This document shows, one piece after another, positions 1 through 12,734 of a DNA stretch of 64,000 bases. Under the pieces are notes generated by a model. That model had not been told where the DNA came from and searched no databases. It saw nothing but the letters and a program-made list of their open reading frames with translations. This DNA is from Helianthus annuus. Lineage: Eukaryota; Streptophyta; Magnoliopsida; Asterales; Asteraceae. Numbering within the stretch: position 1 is the stretch's first letter; every line of letters starts with the position of its first letter. A program made the position numbers and the translations under genes. The stretch covers positions 109,908,517 to 109,972,516 of the forward strand of contig NC_035435.2 in assembly GCF_002127325.2 (NCBI RefSeq), in the 5' to 3' direction.

Positions 1-417
1 AAGTTGTAGAAGCTTTTATCACCTACCACGGGGGCGTACCTAGCGGACACGGGGCCGTGGTCAACGCTAAGATTCGCAGAATCTAGGTAAATCTTGATAG
101 TACAGATACGCTTCTGCACACGGGGTCGTGCCCAGCGGACACGGGGGCGTGGTCAACTAATGCATACAAACTGCAATTAATGAAGAAAGAGAAGATGGGT
201 GGACACGGGGCCGTGTCCGGGCTTCTGTGCAGGCTATAAATAGGGGTGCTTGGCTCACTTGCAAACCATCACTTGGCAAACAACCTCTCTCACACTTCAC
301 CCACCCACCACCACCATCACAACCCACAACCCACATCCACCACCATCATCCATCATAGAGTGTTTGAGTAGTCTCGGGATCCAAGATTAATCGTAAGAGT
401 TCTTGACAATCAAAGGC
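1..417 (+). other. LTR-like promoter fragment flanking LARD-1
   Basis: This is the left half of an older repeat split by LARD-1; it continues at 9291. It carries several short GC palindromes built on CACGGGGCCGTG (about 30-60, 115-150 and 200-220), then a TATA box (TATAAATA, 235-242), then a C/A-rich stretch (290-350) like a retrotransposon leader. No coding region is seen. The assignment to an LTR is inferred from the TATA plus leader layout; no partner LTR is in the window. Confidence 0.45.
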
Positions 418-2657
418 TGTCACAACCCTCGATCCCTAATTCCCGGGAAAGGGCGGCCGTGAGCCAGTTTCGGTGGTATCGGTGTTTATTAATTATTTTG
501 GCAGCGGAAATTACATCAGGACCGTAGTTAGGAAATATTTTATCAGAGTAAAACCACCATATTTTATTTTAATAACCACATGGGTAAAACCCAAGTTTCT
601 TGTTACAATATGTTTATAGGGATAACCCTTATTTTATTGAAATTAAAACATCGTTAGGTAACTTTTATAGCCACATTTTTCCAAGCCGTCAGTGCTCTCG
701 AGCTGGCTTTATTCTAATTGGCTTTCACATTGTGTTACCTGAAACGCGTTTTAAAAACATTTTATCAGCAAGAAATACTGGTGAGTGAATCCCAGTTTAA
801 TCAAGAAATATGAATTCAATTTAAACAGTATTGAGAGCGATTACAATGTTTATATCTACCCAATTACTCATTCAGTAGTGTCAAGTCTGACTAGAGGGTC
901 ATATTACACATTGGCTAACTCTTTGTCCAATGGTAACGTTACTCACATTTTGTATACAAAACCCCAACATACCGGCAGTAATTGTAGAATTACAAAGACT
1001 CAATCACTGCTAAATTGCATTGTAAAAAGGTTAAGGTTTTGTAAAAACTGTTTGCAAAAAGGAGATTACTCACATTGCTAATTTAGGTATTTCCTTTGTG
1101 GCTTCCTGGTTATTATCTAGTTGAATAAACAATGCACACGCGTTAGTATAATAACCCATTTTAACATTAGTAATACCCTCCCCGAGACGGCATTCCAACG
1201 ACTACGTCGGGCAGAACCACGACAGCCGTTACGGAACCCTAGATCAATCGGGCAGCGTATCTAATACGTATCCAGGGGTTATAATACTTACAACGAGGCA
1301 GAGCTTCGCTAATTAGGGGTATAATACCCGAGTATTACTTCTACTACTTCAGAATTCGTTTAGAAAGAAAAAGAAATGAACGAGGAATACTGAAACCCGA
1401 TGCCTGCTTATATAGGTGCTGATTCTGGTTCCCACGTGCCCCGCGTAAAGAAAGGACAGGGGTTACGCGGCCCGCGTCAACCCTGGTCAACGGACTAGCT
1501 TGTCCGGCTCACCCTCTAGACCCGCCACGATGATGACACGTGTCATCACCGGGCTGCGCCACAACTTCGATCTCTCGCGGCCCGTGTTAACTTAACGATA
1601 TCATACGCGGCCCGCATGAACTAAAGATTTCAGCGGAGTCCGGTTACACCTTAATGCGGCCCGCGTTAAAGGTTGGGGTGGGTTTATGCGGCCCGCCTCA
1701 ACTTACGATTTCTTGTTTTTCACTTATTGTTAATGCTATATTGTATTTCAGGGTCGGTTTTCACATACGGGGTATATTTTAGGAAGTGTAGGGTGTCAGA
1801 AAAATATTCGGAAGGGTTGTTATATTTTGGTTACAACTCCTGGGTTATTTAATAAAATATATAGCGCACTCACATTAAGTATAGTAACCCAATTCTACTT
1901 TATCCCTACGTCACGAGACAGAACCCCAACGAATTTAGGCAGAGCCTTGACATACGTTACGGGACCCTACGTCAGTCGGACAGGGCATCAGTGATCAAGG
2001 GTTAAAACACTTAAAACGAGGCATGACATTATTATTTATTATAGGTGTAATACTAAAAGAAATATGAGAATATTTGAAAATAGCGAGGGTGAAGGAAGGA
2101 AAGGAAAGGCAGTTGAAGTTGAAATGCAGTCTTCCTATTTATACTATTGAAGTGCATGCCAAAGGTGGCCACGTACACATGTATACATTAAATGTCAAAT
2201 TGCTACTTGCCTCTCCTATGTTAAATTCATAAGTTTAGATTTATTAATTTATTATTATTATTTTTATTTCTGTCTAACGATCACGTACATCTTTTAAATG
2301 TGGATGTTTACATTTAGTTATATTATAATATAAGCATTTACTTTTACATATGCAAGATTTTTCTTATTTAATTATTTTATTATATATTATAATCGCTTTA
2401 CTCTTTTGACGCTTATAACTTTTAAAATATGACGTTTTATAAAATAATAAATATGCCATTAGAACGAGAATAATTTTATCTACATTTTGAACCAAGTTTC
2501 ATTAAAAACAGAGTAGGTTCAAAATTAGTTATTAAATGGTTACTAGGTTTGCCCAAAATATCTCATATTTCCATTTGTCAATTTACCCATAATGCATCCT
2601 TTTAATAACATAAGTTTTTGTATATTTTATATAAATAAAAATTTTGGGAATGTTACA
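418..2657 (-). repeat. LARD-1 3' LTR
   Basis: This 2,240-bp copy has the same length as the one at 7051-9290. On the minus strand it begins TGTAACATTCCC and ends GGGTTGTGACA. It contains a reiterated GCGGCCCGC-type motif around 1433-1700, partly decayed by C-to-T changes compared with the other copy. Small open frames at 600-1081 recur in the other LTR but look fortuitous. Confidence 0.92.
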
Positions 2658-2670
2658 TCCTCCCCACCTT
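2658..2670 (-). promoter_or_regulatory. LARD-1 polypurine tract
   Basis: On the minus strand it reads AAGGTGGGGAGGA and directly abuts the 3' LTR. This is the expected position and composition of the plus-strand primer for reverse transcription. Confidence 0.8.
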
Positions 2671-4060
2671 GTTTTAAATCTCGTCCTCGAGATTTGCTGA
2701 AATATAGAAAAATACTCTTAGTTTGTTATGTTCCTAGTTTATTCTGGTCGTTGCTTTAAACTTTGACCAGAACTATTCTCTATGTTGTGAGATTCGTATT
2801 TTCTCAAGATTTCTTAATGAAAGTAAATTATTAGCGTAAGTGTTTAGATGTGTTGTGTCTTCACACAACTTTTGGTTACAGATTTCCTAATGCGTCAATA
2901 ATTGCAAAGGAAATTCTTATACTTTTGATGGCGTTTCAACTTACATGGTTTTCGTCATTCATCTTGTCGCACGAATATCAAGACGGATGATCAAACGAAA
3001 TAATGTTTGATATCGATTTTATAGACGTATACGGGAGATTCCTAATAAATAAGTCTATCACTGACACACTTGTTCGTGATTATTCCTAATAATCAATATG
3101 GTCTTTGGATTTCCTCAGTTCAGTGTATTTAACAAATTCATATTTCCAAAAACAGGCCAGACATCAAGTCATGGTATTATTTAGGGAATTCTATTATCAT
3201 AACATATACCCAATCTTACCCGGTCTCGCCGGAGAGGTACCCCCATCTCACCCGGACAAGCTGGAGAGTCTACCACACCGTCCCCAGTCTTGCCGGAGAG
3301 GTAGTTATCACTGAATTTCCCATAAATAGAATTTTCTCAAATAATGATTTCAGAAGTACATCATTTACTATGGCTTGTATCAAGGAATAAGGAAATTAGT
3401 ATTCTCATGATGGATCATATTCTAGAACCGAGTAGTATCAATAAACAACAAATAACAGTGGCCAGTTGTTATCGCTTATTTATCATACAGGCACTGTTCT
3501 AGTCATTATCCTCCCGGAATACTAATAACCATCACACTTTATCTATGCAAGTAATTGGCTTATCTCAAAGCTTTATACTAAGGCATTCTTCTTAGGTTCA
3601 AGTCTAAATACTATACTGGTTGTTACTAGTGAATATCAATATCCCAACTTTTTCATTTACGCATAGATATTATTATGGTTATGGTTTTCTTTTGGTTGGA
3701 GAATGGAGTTTCAAATATATCATTGTCTCCATTGACACTATAGCTAATTTCGATGTAATGAGTATGCTTACAGCTAACTTTATTTATGCTTATATATTGT
3801 TAGATTCCATCGCAAGGAATATTTTATTGAGACAAAGGACATTTTTTTTACAACATAGTAATTTCATGGTTTATTCTTATAATAACTTTATGTTTTCATA
3901 TGAACTACCAATGACATTTTCTCTTATGTTTATCTTCAAAAGATATTTGATTATTATATTGTGGGTATCATCAAGAGATTCTATTATGTATATACATGCG
4001 TATGTTTAGAAACAAAACGAAATTTTCAATCCTCTTAGTTTAATATTTAAACTTATGTAA

Positions 4061-4061
4061 T

Positions 4062-4093
<32 letters not shown>
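4061..4093. repeat. (CA)n/(TA)n microsatellite
   Basis: A run of CA dinucleotides passes into a run of TA dinucleotides inside LARD-1. Confidence 0.95.
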
Positions 4094-6319
4094 TTCTAAT
4101 ACTAAGTTATTTTGTAATATCAGCTATATAACCGATGGTACTCATCATCAAGCTTATTCCCATTACTTTATTTATCCTTTTATAAAAGTAGTATATTGAA
4201 ATAAATTTCTGTCAAATAAAAAGTTTAGGGAAATAAATTACTCAAAATATGAACTTTCTGGACTTATGGGAATAAATTTATTTTTAACTAGTGGGTTGAA
4301 CCATAAAGTATTAAAACTTAACTATCAATTTATTGTATATTATATTATTTATTCAAAGCAGTACTTATGGTAAGTAATACAGAGTTTGACGTTTCTAAAA
4401 TTGATTCTAACTATATTTGAGTAATATACATGTATTGAAATATGCATGTATATCCCATATAATAATAATTTATTTAAAGATATTACAATATAAAAATTGT
4501 AATCTGATTTTTAATAAAGTTTTATAAAGAACAAACGTACTAAACACACATTTGAGTCAACGATTCTTATGTGGGGCATTCATGTTTAATTCTAGTGTGA
4601 GAAAAATGAATGTTTAGGAACATTTTAACGTGCCAGGTGAAATAAATAAATAGATACTAAATTATTGATTTAAGTAGGATAAGAAAAGATGTTTTCACTG
4701 TTGCAATATTCCTACTTCTAAAATTTAATTATCTGATCTTTTACCATAAGTAAATGTGCAAGGATCAAAATATACAGTATATTATTTTCGTATAGTATAA
4801 TATACTTATACTTATGAGAAGATAGGATTTGTATACATATTCTAGTAAAAGGATCTAAAAACCCGCGACGAACTTATAACATAGGAGCATATACTATTCT
4901 ATATACTATTTTATTAGAATTTATTACAACATGATATTTTATTAAAATTTTAGATATAAAATATATCTTTTACTTACTGTACTATCTTGTAGTAAAATAT
5001 ACTATTCATATATTATTGTAAAAGGTTTTATCATTATATTAATAATATAAAAGGTACGGATAAACTCAAATACTATGAGTTATAAGATTATATAAATCAA
5101 AATATATATTTGACTTACTGTACAAGTCGAATATTTGAAAAAAAAATTATATTAGATTTTAGATATCAAATTATTTTTCCAACCGAAAACCGTGTAAGAT
5201 AGATACCCATATGTACTAGTGGATTTCTATCTTTGGTTAAACTTTAACACCTGTTTGAAAAATGAATATTTTCCTTTAAGTATTAAAGATACTCCAAAGA
5301 TGTACTATAAAATAAATTTAAGTTTAAACAAATAAATTATTTTGAGAATATCTTGATAAAAATAATTAATTTATGGTTTTAGGTAAACTAACAAACCATG
5401 TGCTAATATAAAAATCAAAATCAAAAACTTCGCAACTACTTAGGGTAAGTTTAACATGCAATTTATCAACTCCACTCATTTACTAATATTGTATTATAGC
5501 GTGTATATATACATAAATATAATAGTATTTTATTATTTAACTATTATACATCAGCCAGCTGACTCGAATATTTTTCTTTAGGATACACAATCCTATAACT
5601 AATATGGCTGGTTAATCTTATAATCTTATATTAATTATTTTCGAGCATAAGACCTATTTTGGACATACCTTAAAGATTTGTAGAAATGTTTTCAACATTT
5701 AGTTAGTCCTTTCTACATAGTCCAACCATCCCAAATTTTCAAAATTTTAAATGATTTTATTAAATCATGAATACCCATCATATTCTTTTAACCATCTATT
5801 TTATTACTAAGTATTTTAATAGAAATCTTTAAGTAATCTCAACATTAATTATTTCACAAAATTATGAAAGTATGAAATCTTATGGTCAACTAGTTATAAA
5901 CCAGAAATGATAAAATAGAGTGAGAAATTGGTACACCTGGGTTTCAAAACTTGCTTTGGCTAGATTCACTAAAGCAATCTTTTAAAGATTTTATCACTTC
6001 TTTAAAAATCCTTTCGGTTAATTTAATAGCTTCGGTTTTATTTATTGGAATATAAATTAGTTTGAAATAATATTATTAAAATTACAAAGTTTTAAAGCTT
6101 TATGCCATATATTTCAATATGTATTTTAAATCAAAGTAAATGATTGGTTCCAAAAAGAAAGTCATAAATATGACTGCTTTGTTAATAACCAACTTAGTTT
6201 GATATATATTATAATATTATTGGAGTAGGTGGTATTAATTATCACAGACAAATTTCTAGTACAAATATTTGGGTAAAATCATAAAAATAGATTGATTAAA
6301 AACGACGAGCATTGAAACT

Positions 6320-6344
<25 letters not shown>
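6320..6344. repeat. (TA)n microsatellite
   Basis: About twelve TA units inside LARD-1. Confidence 0.95.
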
Positions 6345-6352
<8 letters not shown>

Positions 6353-6562
6353 TTATTACAAACTACAACTGGAATTCAAAATAAACTAGGGATTATGCAT
6401 CCGTAACTTATTTTAGTCTATCTATGTTATAGAAGTATTATGCTCAACGTGCTTTTATTCTATCTCCTGTCTCTACTAAATTGTTATCTAATAAGCAAAG
6501 TTCCTTTTAAAGTTTTTAGCTCATAGGCGGCATGGGTACTAGTACTGATTTGAGCCGTTCGA

Positions 6563-6959
6563 TTATAAGTTAGCATTTACTGCTGTAGTGGCTAACATAT
6601 GGAGATTTACCCATTGTTCATCTAATTCATTTTTCCCTAGTGGGTTATTGTTTGTTTCCTGAGTCTGTGCATTTATTTCCTGATTGATTATCGCTCCCTT
6701 TGGTTGTGATTTCTTTATTTTTTTTTCGACTTTTGCTAATAATCCGATTTCTTTTCTTAGTGGTAAATGGTTTCTTAGCCTGTGCCTTACGAATAAATAT
6801 TCCTTCTTCAATATCTGCTGGGTATCCTGAGGGATTTGGTTGAAACGAGGTTCTCTTATCTTTTGGTGAACTATCTAATTGACAATAGATGTCCGAAATT
6901 CTTTGTTTACCCATACTGTAGACTAACAGATAGTCAAATAATATAAAACACATAATCAC
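6563..6959 (-). pseudogene. possible gag remnant of LARD-1
   Basis: Two overlapping minus-strand frames (6645-6959 and 6563-6811) lie about 80 bp downstream of the primer site, where gag is expected. The first contains a hydrophilic stretch starting MGKQRISDIYCQLDSSPKD and then a lysine-rich tail. No capsid motif or zinc knuckle is visible. It may be the start of a decayed gag or a chance frame; the position is the main argument. Confidence 0.3.
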
Positions 6960-7033
6960 ATAAGTTATTTCCTAACACATAATTGAAATTTAAGTGTCAG
7001 CGGAACACTTCTTTGGCTTGAACCAGTGGCTAG

Positions 7034-7045
7034 GCTCTGATACCA
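7034..7045 (-). promoter_or_regulatory. LARD-1 primer-binding site (initiator tRNA-Met)
   Basis: The minus strand reads TGGTATCAGAGC, five bases from the LTR edge. This is the standard plant primer site complementary to the 3' end of initiator tRNA-Met. It fixes the orientation of LARD-1. Confidence 0.9.
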
Positions 7046-7050
7046 CCTTC

Positions 7051-9290
7051 TGTCACAACCCCCGATCCCTAATTCCCGGGAACGGGCGGCCGTGAGCCAG
7101 TTTCGGTGGTATCGGTGTTTGTTAATTATTTTGGCAGCGGAAATTACATCAGGACCGTAGTTAGGAAATATTTTATCAGAGTAAAACCACCATATTTTAT
7201 TTTAATAACCACATGGGTAAAACCCAAGTTTCTTGTTACAATATGTTTATAGGGATAACCCTTATTTTATTGAAATTAAAACATCGTTAGGTAACTTTTA
7301 TAGCCACATTTTTCAAAGCCGTCAGTGCTCTCGAGCTGGCTTTATTCTAATTGGCTTTCACATTGTGTTACCTGAAACACGTTTTAAAAACATTTTATCA
7401 GCAAGAAATACTGGTGAGTGAATCCCAGTTTAATCAAGAAATATGAATTCAATTTAAACAGTATTGAGAGCGATTACAATGTTTATATCTACCCAATTAC
7501 TCATTCAGTAGTGTCAAGTCTGACTAGCGGGTCATATTACACATTGTCTAACTCTTTGTCCAATGGTAACGTTACTCACATTTTGTATACAAAACCCCAA
7601 CATACCGGCAGTAATTGTAGAATTACAAAGACTCAATCACTGCTAAATTGCATTGTAAAAAGGTTAAGGTTTTGTAAAAACTGTTTGCAAAAAGGAGATT
7701 ACTCACATTGCTAATTTAGGTATTTCCTTTGTGGCTTCCTGGTTATTATCTAGTTGAATAAACAATGCACACGCGTTAGTATAATAACCCATTTTAACAT
7801 TAGTAATACCCTCCCCGAGACGACATTCCAACGACTACGTCGGGCAGAACCACGACAGCCGTTACGAAACCCTAGATCAATCAGGCAGCGTATCTAATAC
7901 GTATCCAGGGGTTATAATACTTACAACGAGGCAGAGCTTCGCTAATTAGGGGTATAATACCCGAGTATTACTTCTACTACTTCAGAATTCGTTTAGAAAG
8001 AAAAAGAAATGAACGAGGAATACTGAAACCCGATGCCTGCTTATATAGGTGCTGATTCTGGTCCCACGCGGCCCGCGTAAAGAAAGGACAGGGGTTACGC
8101 GGCCCCCGTCAACCCTGGTCAACGGTCTAGCTTGTCCGGCTCACCCTCTAGACCCGCCACGATGATGACACGTGTCATCACCGGGCTGCGCCACAACTTC
8201 GATCTCTCGCGGCCCGCGTTAACTTAACGATATCATACGCGGCCCGCATGAACTAAAGATTTCAGCGGAGTCCGGTTACACCTTAATGCGGCCCGCGTTA
8301 AAGGTTGGGGTGGGTTTATGCGGCCCGCCTCAACTTACAATTTCTTGTTTTTCACTTATTGTTAATGCTATATTGTATTTCAGGGTCGGTTTTCACATAC
8401 GTGGTATATTTTAGGAAGTGTAGGGTGTCAGAAAAATATTCGGAAGGGTTGTTATATTTTGGTTACAACTCCTGGGTTATTTAATAAAATATATAGCGCA
8501 CTCACATTAAGTATAGTAACCCAATTCTACTTTATCCCTACGTCACGAGACAGAACCCCAACGAATTTAGGCAGAGCCTTGACATACGTTACGGGATCCT
8601 ACGTCAGTCGGACATGGCATCAGTGATCAAGGGTTAAAACACTTAAAACGAGGCATGACATTATTATTTATTATAGGTGTAATACTAAAAGAAATATGAG
8701 AATATTTGAAAATAGTGAGGGTGAAGGAAGGAAAGGAAAGGCAGTTGGAAGTTGAAATGCAGTCTTCCTATTTATACTATTGAAGTGCATGCCAAAGGTG
8801 GCCACGTACACCTGTATACATTAAATGTCAAATTGCTACGTGCCTCTCCTATGTTAAATTCATAAGTTTAGATTTATTAATTTATTATTATTATTTTTAT
8901 TTCTGTCTAATGATTACGTACATCTTTTAAATGTGGATGTTTACATTTAGTTATATTATAATATAAACATTTACTTTTACATATGCAAGATTTTTCTTAT
9001 TTAATTATTTTATTATATATTATAATCGCTTTACTCTTTTGACGCTTATAACTTCTAAAATATGACGTTTTATAAAATAATAAATATGCCATTAGAACGA
9101 GAATAATTTTATCTACATTTTGAACCAAGTTTCATTAAAAACAGAGTAGGTTCAAAATTAGTTATTAAATGGTTCCTACGTTTGCCTAAAATATCTCATA
9201 TTTCCATTTGTCAATTTACCCATAATGCATCCTTTTAATAACATAAGTTTTTGTATATTTTATATAAATAAAAATTTTGGGAATGTTACA
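7051..9290 (-). repeat. LARD-1 5' LTR
   Basis: Partner of 418-2657 and of identical length. It carries a series of GCGGCCCGC-type palindromes at about 8064-8330, less decayed here than in the other LTR. It ends at 9290, followed by the target duplication AAGGC. Confidence 0.92.
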
Positions 9291-10309
9291 AAGGCCATGT
9301 TTGCCTAAGTCTCTTACATCACTTGGTGAAGACAAGCATTTAGTGTAATACTTTTTATTTTTAATCTTTTCGCAGTTTTTATTTGGTTATGTATTAAGGA
9401 CTTTAATAACTAGTTTCTTATGTTGAAGGTGAATCTTCCTATCATTTGTCCGTGGTGTCTTGGCATTATTTTACTGTCTATATAAAATAAAAGATTTTCA
9501 CCATTCATATCTCCACGGTCTATATGGAGATATATTGGCTACCTGGTCGTGGTTTAAGGGAATGGTTTGGTAAGAGTCTTGCCTTGTTCAGTGTATAGAT
9601 CCTGCAAGGACCTGGGTCAAGTTTAGTAGGACCTCCTTCAATACCCACTAGTATTGGATGGCGGGGGTCCAAACTCCTTGACCACCTCATATCTAAACTA
9701 CTAGTAAAACATTAACCCGGCTATTTAGGATTGTATCCCTGCTGACTCAAACTACTTAGCCGAGTGTAACGTCACCTTCAAAAGAGGGGCCTACCACATT
9801 ACGCATTAATAACTTAATTAATTATCTTTCAATAATCCAACCCTTTAGGATTGTATCCTTGCTGACTCAAACTACTGGGTTGAGGGTAACGTCACCTTCA
9901 AAAGAGGGGCCTACTACTATAACTAAGATAATCTCTTAAAAAGTGCCAAAATGCGGAAATAATCAAAGGTTACACTAAAGGCGAGTCGGATCCAAGTGAT
10001 TCATCTTGTCTATCTGTTTTATTTTTATTTTCATTTTCAGCATTTTTTATTTTTTTATTTTCTAGTTTAAAACCTTTTTCTAAACTTTTGATTTGATTAG
10101 ACGTTGAGGATAAACCGGTATTAAAAGCTCTTGTGTCCTTGGACGACCTCGGTATCTTACCAACACTATACTACGCTCACGATGGGTGCACTTGCCCATA
10201 TGTGTGTTTGGTGCTAGTAAATATCGTGTTTATAAATTTAAAACTTGACTAATGTGTTAAAAAGGGCTAAAAATATACATAAAAATATACAACACACGAC
10301 ATGCATCAG
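9291..10309 (+). other. right half of the LTR-like repeat disrupted by LARD-1
   Basis: This region continues the sequence broken at 417. It is non-coding, with T-rich stretches (10015-10080) and an internal 120-bp-period duplication. It appears to be LTR or leader sequence of an older retroelement. No gene is seen. Confidence 0.5.
9725..9914 (+). repeat. two-copy direct repeat, period 120 bp
   Basis: A roughly 70-bp block starting TTAGGATTGTATCC at 9725 recurs at 9845 with a few substitutions. Both blocks end in AAAGAGGGGCCTAC. Confidence 0.9.
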
Positions 10310-12150
10310 TGTGCAAAAATAAACTTTTTGGTCAAACACGTACTAAAAGCGTCAAAAAGTGCATAAGTTTGCATTTTCGCGCATATTTTACGTTCCGAAT
10401 ATATCCGGACATCCAAAAATTTATGTAATCATTAAAATATTTTATTTTAGTGATTGTCATGCTAAAATTCCATTCGTCGCGTAATTTGGATCGTTTTTCG
10501 CGTCCGTTCGTGTTTCGTCGTAATTAACCAAACAACCAATTGTACGGCCAAACGAACCGACATCCGAGATATTTTTGAGCATGTTTCATGTTCCCTATAC
10601 TTTAACTTCATTATAGAGCCTTGAAATGAGGTTAACGGGGCTTAAACGTGTCAAAAATGCATCGAAAAGCAAGTTTTACACATTCAGGGACCAAAACTGA
10701 CATTTTCTGAAAGTCAGTCTAGGCGGGGCGTGTAAGAGGAGACCCTCTCTTACACGGGGTGCGAGAGCTGCCTAGATCATCAAATCAGTTTTTCAAATCA
10801 GCAGCTGGTTTCCTGGGTTTTGAGCATGGTTTTGCAACTCTAGGAGCATGTTTTGGGCACCCAAAGATTACCAAAACAGTGGGCACACATGGACGGTCCA
10901 GATTGAAGCTCGTTTATCGAGGAACGATCCTAACGTTGGTTCAAACTCTATAAATACCAACCTTGAATTCTTTCATTCTTCACACTTGATTCATTTGCTG
11001 CTCTAAGTTGGAGTTTCCACACTTCATACCTGAGCAACTTGAATCAAATCTCCATCGCTTGGACCTTTTATAAGTTTCTTTCGTTCTTTTATGCATTTTA
11101 AGTTGTTTGACTTTCTGCTTTGACCAGTCAAATGTCAACACGAAGTTCGTTTGAACTTTGCAACGTGAGCGTAATCACGATGGTCATAGTCCCTTGTGAC
11201 TGGTCACTATGCCTAAATAACGTGGTAATCAGTAGGTATAGTCACAAAGGACTATGACCATCGTGATACGCTCACGTTGCGAAGTTCAAACGAACTTTGT
11301 GTTGACCATTGACTAGTCAAAGCAGAAAGTCAAACACTGTTTGACTTTCGTGATTAAAAACGCATAAAAGCATGAAAGAAACTTACAAAAGGTCTAAGCT
11401 AGGAAGATTTGAACTCAAAACACTCAGGTATGAAGCTTGAGAGCTTCAACTTAGAGCAGAAATGAGAACAAATGTGAGGAATGCTTGAAAACCAAGTGGG
11501 TATTTATAAATTTCGAAGAACCATTAGGATCGTTTCTTGATAATTGAGCTTTAATCTAGACCATCCAAGTGTTGCCCATTGTTTTCAATACAAGGGGAGT
11601 GTCAAAACCAGTCCATAGCATTCAAAATCAGGGATCAAAACCATCAAATTCAGCTAAAATGACCAAATTCAATGTTTCTATCTGGCAGGTTGTCGTGGGA
11701 CGCGTAGACCCAGACACAGTCTTACGCGCCCCTCTTAAGCCAACTTTGACAGATTGTCAGTTTTAGTCCCTGCAGTCTTGAAACTTGGTTTTTGATGCAT
11801 TTTTGACACGTTTAAGCCCCATTAACCCCATTTCAAGGATCTACAATGAAGTTAAAGTACAGGGAACATGAAATATGCTCAAAAATATCTCGGATGTCGA
11901 TTCATTTGGCCGTACGGTCGCTTTGTTCGGTTAATTACGACGAAAACTCAAACCGATGCGAAAACGATCCAAATTACGCGACGAGTGGTATTTTTGCATT
12001 TCAATCACTAAAATAAAATAATTTAATGGTTACAAGAACTTTTGGATCTTCGGATATGTTCAGAACGTAAGATATGCGCGTAAATGCGAACTTATGCACT
12101 TTTTGACGTTTTTAGTCCCTGTTTGACCAAATAAATTTATTTTCGCATAC
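10310..12150. repeat. large imperfect inverted repeat of two LTR fragments
   Basis: The arm at 10310-11201 is complementary to the arm at 11240-12150, with a loop of about 38 bp. Near the centre the pairing is close (CACGATGGTCATAGTCC against GGACTATGACCATCGTG); further out it is perhaps 75-80 %. Both arms carry a TATA-like box in their own direction (about 10950 plus and 11505 minus). The right arm is the Outer-0 3' LTR. The left arm is a related but diverged LTR in the opposite orientation. Confidence 0.85.
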
Positions 12151-12557
12151 CGAACCCCTCAAAGCCTATTTCTAAGCTATGTAAAGGATATTTATGGTAT
12201 GTTTAACTTATGATCATATTCCAGAAGGTACGTCACTATATGAATTGGCAGACTTTCGCAGTTTGATGCAGATAGTCCCTGCGATCGAATAAACTTGATT
12301 TCGACACACCAAACCCTCCAAAACTTATTTCTAAGTTATGTAAAGGTTATTTATGGTATGTTAAGCCTATATCACTGTTCCGGAGTGTTTGTTGCCTTAA
12401 ACTGATTACGTTTACGCATCAGTTCGCGTATAACTTTTAGAAAGCGATGTAGAGTTCGAAATCGAACGAGAATTGATATGTACAAATCCCAAGTATGAAA
12501 CACAATATTTCATTGGTTTTGTATTTGTTTTATGGTCAAAGGGGCACATATGTCACA
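11203..12557 (-). repeat. Outer-0 3' LTR, truncated
   Basis: It matches about 60322-61682 closely, including the LTR tip (TGTGACA on the minus strand). About 1.7 kb of the LTR that should lie to the left is missing. In its place is the inverted relative that forms the other arm of the palindrome. Confidence 0.88.
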
Positions 12558-12572
12558 GTCTCCCCAACTTTA
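12558..12572 (-). promoter_or_regulatory. Outer-0 polypurine tract
   Basis: The minus strand reads TAAAGTTGGGGAGAC directly before the LTR tip. The layout is like the LARD-1 tract at 2658-2670. Confidence 0.75.
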
Positions 12573-12734
12573 GGAAATTTCATCCCGAAATTTATTCCTA
12601 GGAGTCTGTCTGTGACGTTGTGTTAAATAATTGTCTTGCATGGAATCTAGGGTGTCATCTATTTGCGTAGAGTAACCCATCAAAGATATGCAAGGCATAA
12701 TCTTGTCATTTCCCAGTGGATATACTTTAAAGTG

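Larger units (their letters stand above)
2671..7033 (-). other. LARD-1 non-coding interior
   Basis: This is 4.4 kb of very AT-rich sequence without a recognisable domain in any frame. The open frame at 3620-4009 has a composition typical of AT-rich chance frames. Only the end next to the primer site (6563-6959) resembles a coding remnant. Confidence 0.7.
418..9290 (-). mobile_element. LARD-1: complete non-autonomous LTR retrotransposon
   Basis: Two 2,240-bp direct repeats (418-2657 and 7051-9290) enclose a 4.4-kb AT-rich interior. The ends are TG...CA, and the 5-bp target duplication AAGGC is present at 413-417 and 9291-9295. A primer site complementary to initiator tRNA-Met lies next to the 7051 LTR and a purine tract next to the 2657 LTR, both read on the minus strand, so the element runs right to left. 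There is no protease, RT or integrase. This is the architecture called LARD (large retrotransposon derivative), which depends on proteins made elsewhere. The LTRs differ by roughly 1-2 % by eye, so the insertion is fairly young. Confidence 0.92.

Noticed and set aside
600..1081. Two open frames (62 and 98 codons) recurring at 7233-7714
   Set aside because: They repeat only because both lie in the LARD-1 LTRs. There is no recognisable domain, and the frames are antisense to the element.
3620..4009. 129-codon frame in the LARD-1 interior
   Set aside because: It is Phe/Tyr/Ile-rich in very AT-rich DNA, with no domain and no homologous copy in the window.
10310..12150. Foldback or TIR DNA transposon
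   Set aside because: The right arm is demonstrably the Outer-0 LTR, adjoining its purine tract. The outer ends show no target duplication or transposon termini.
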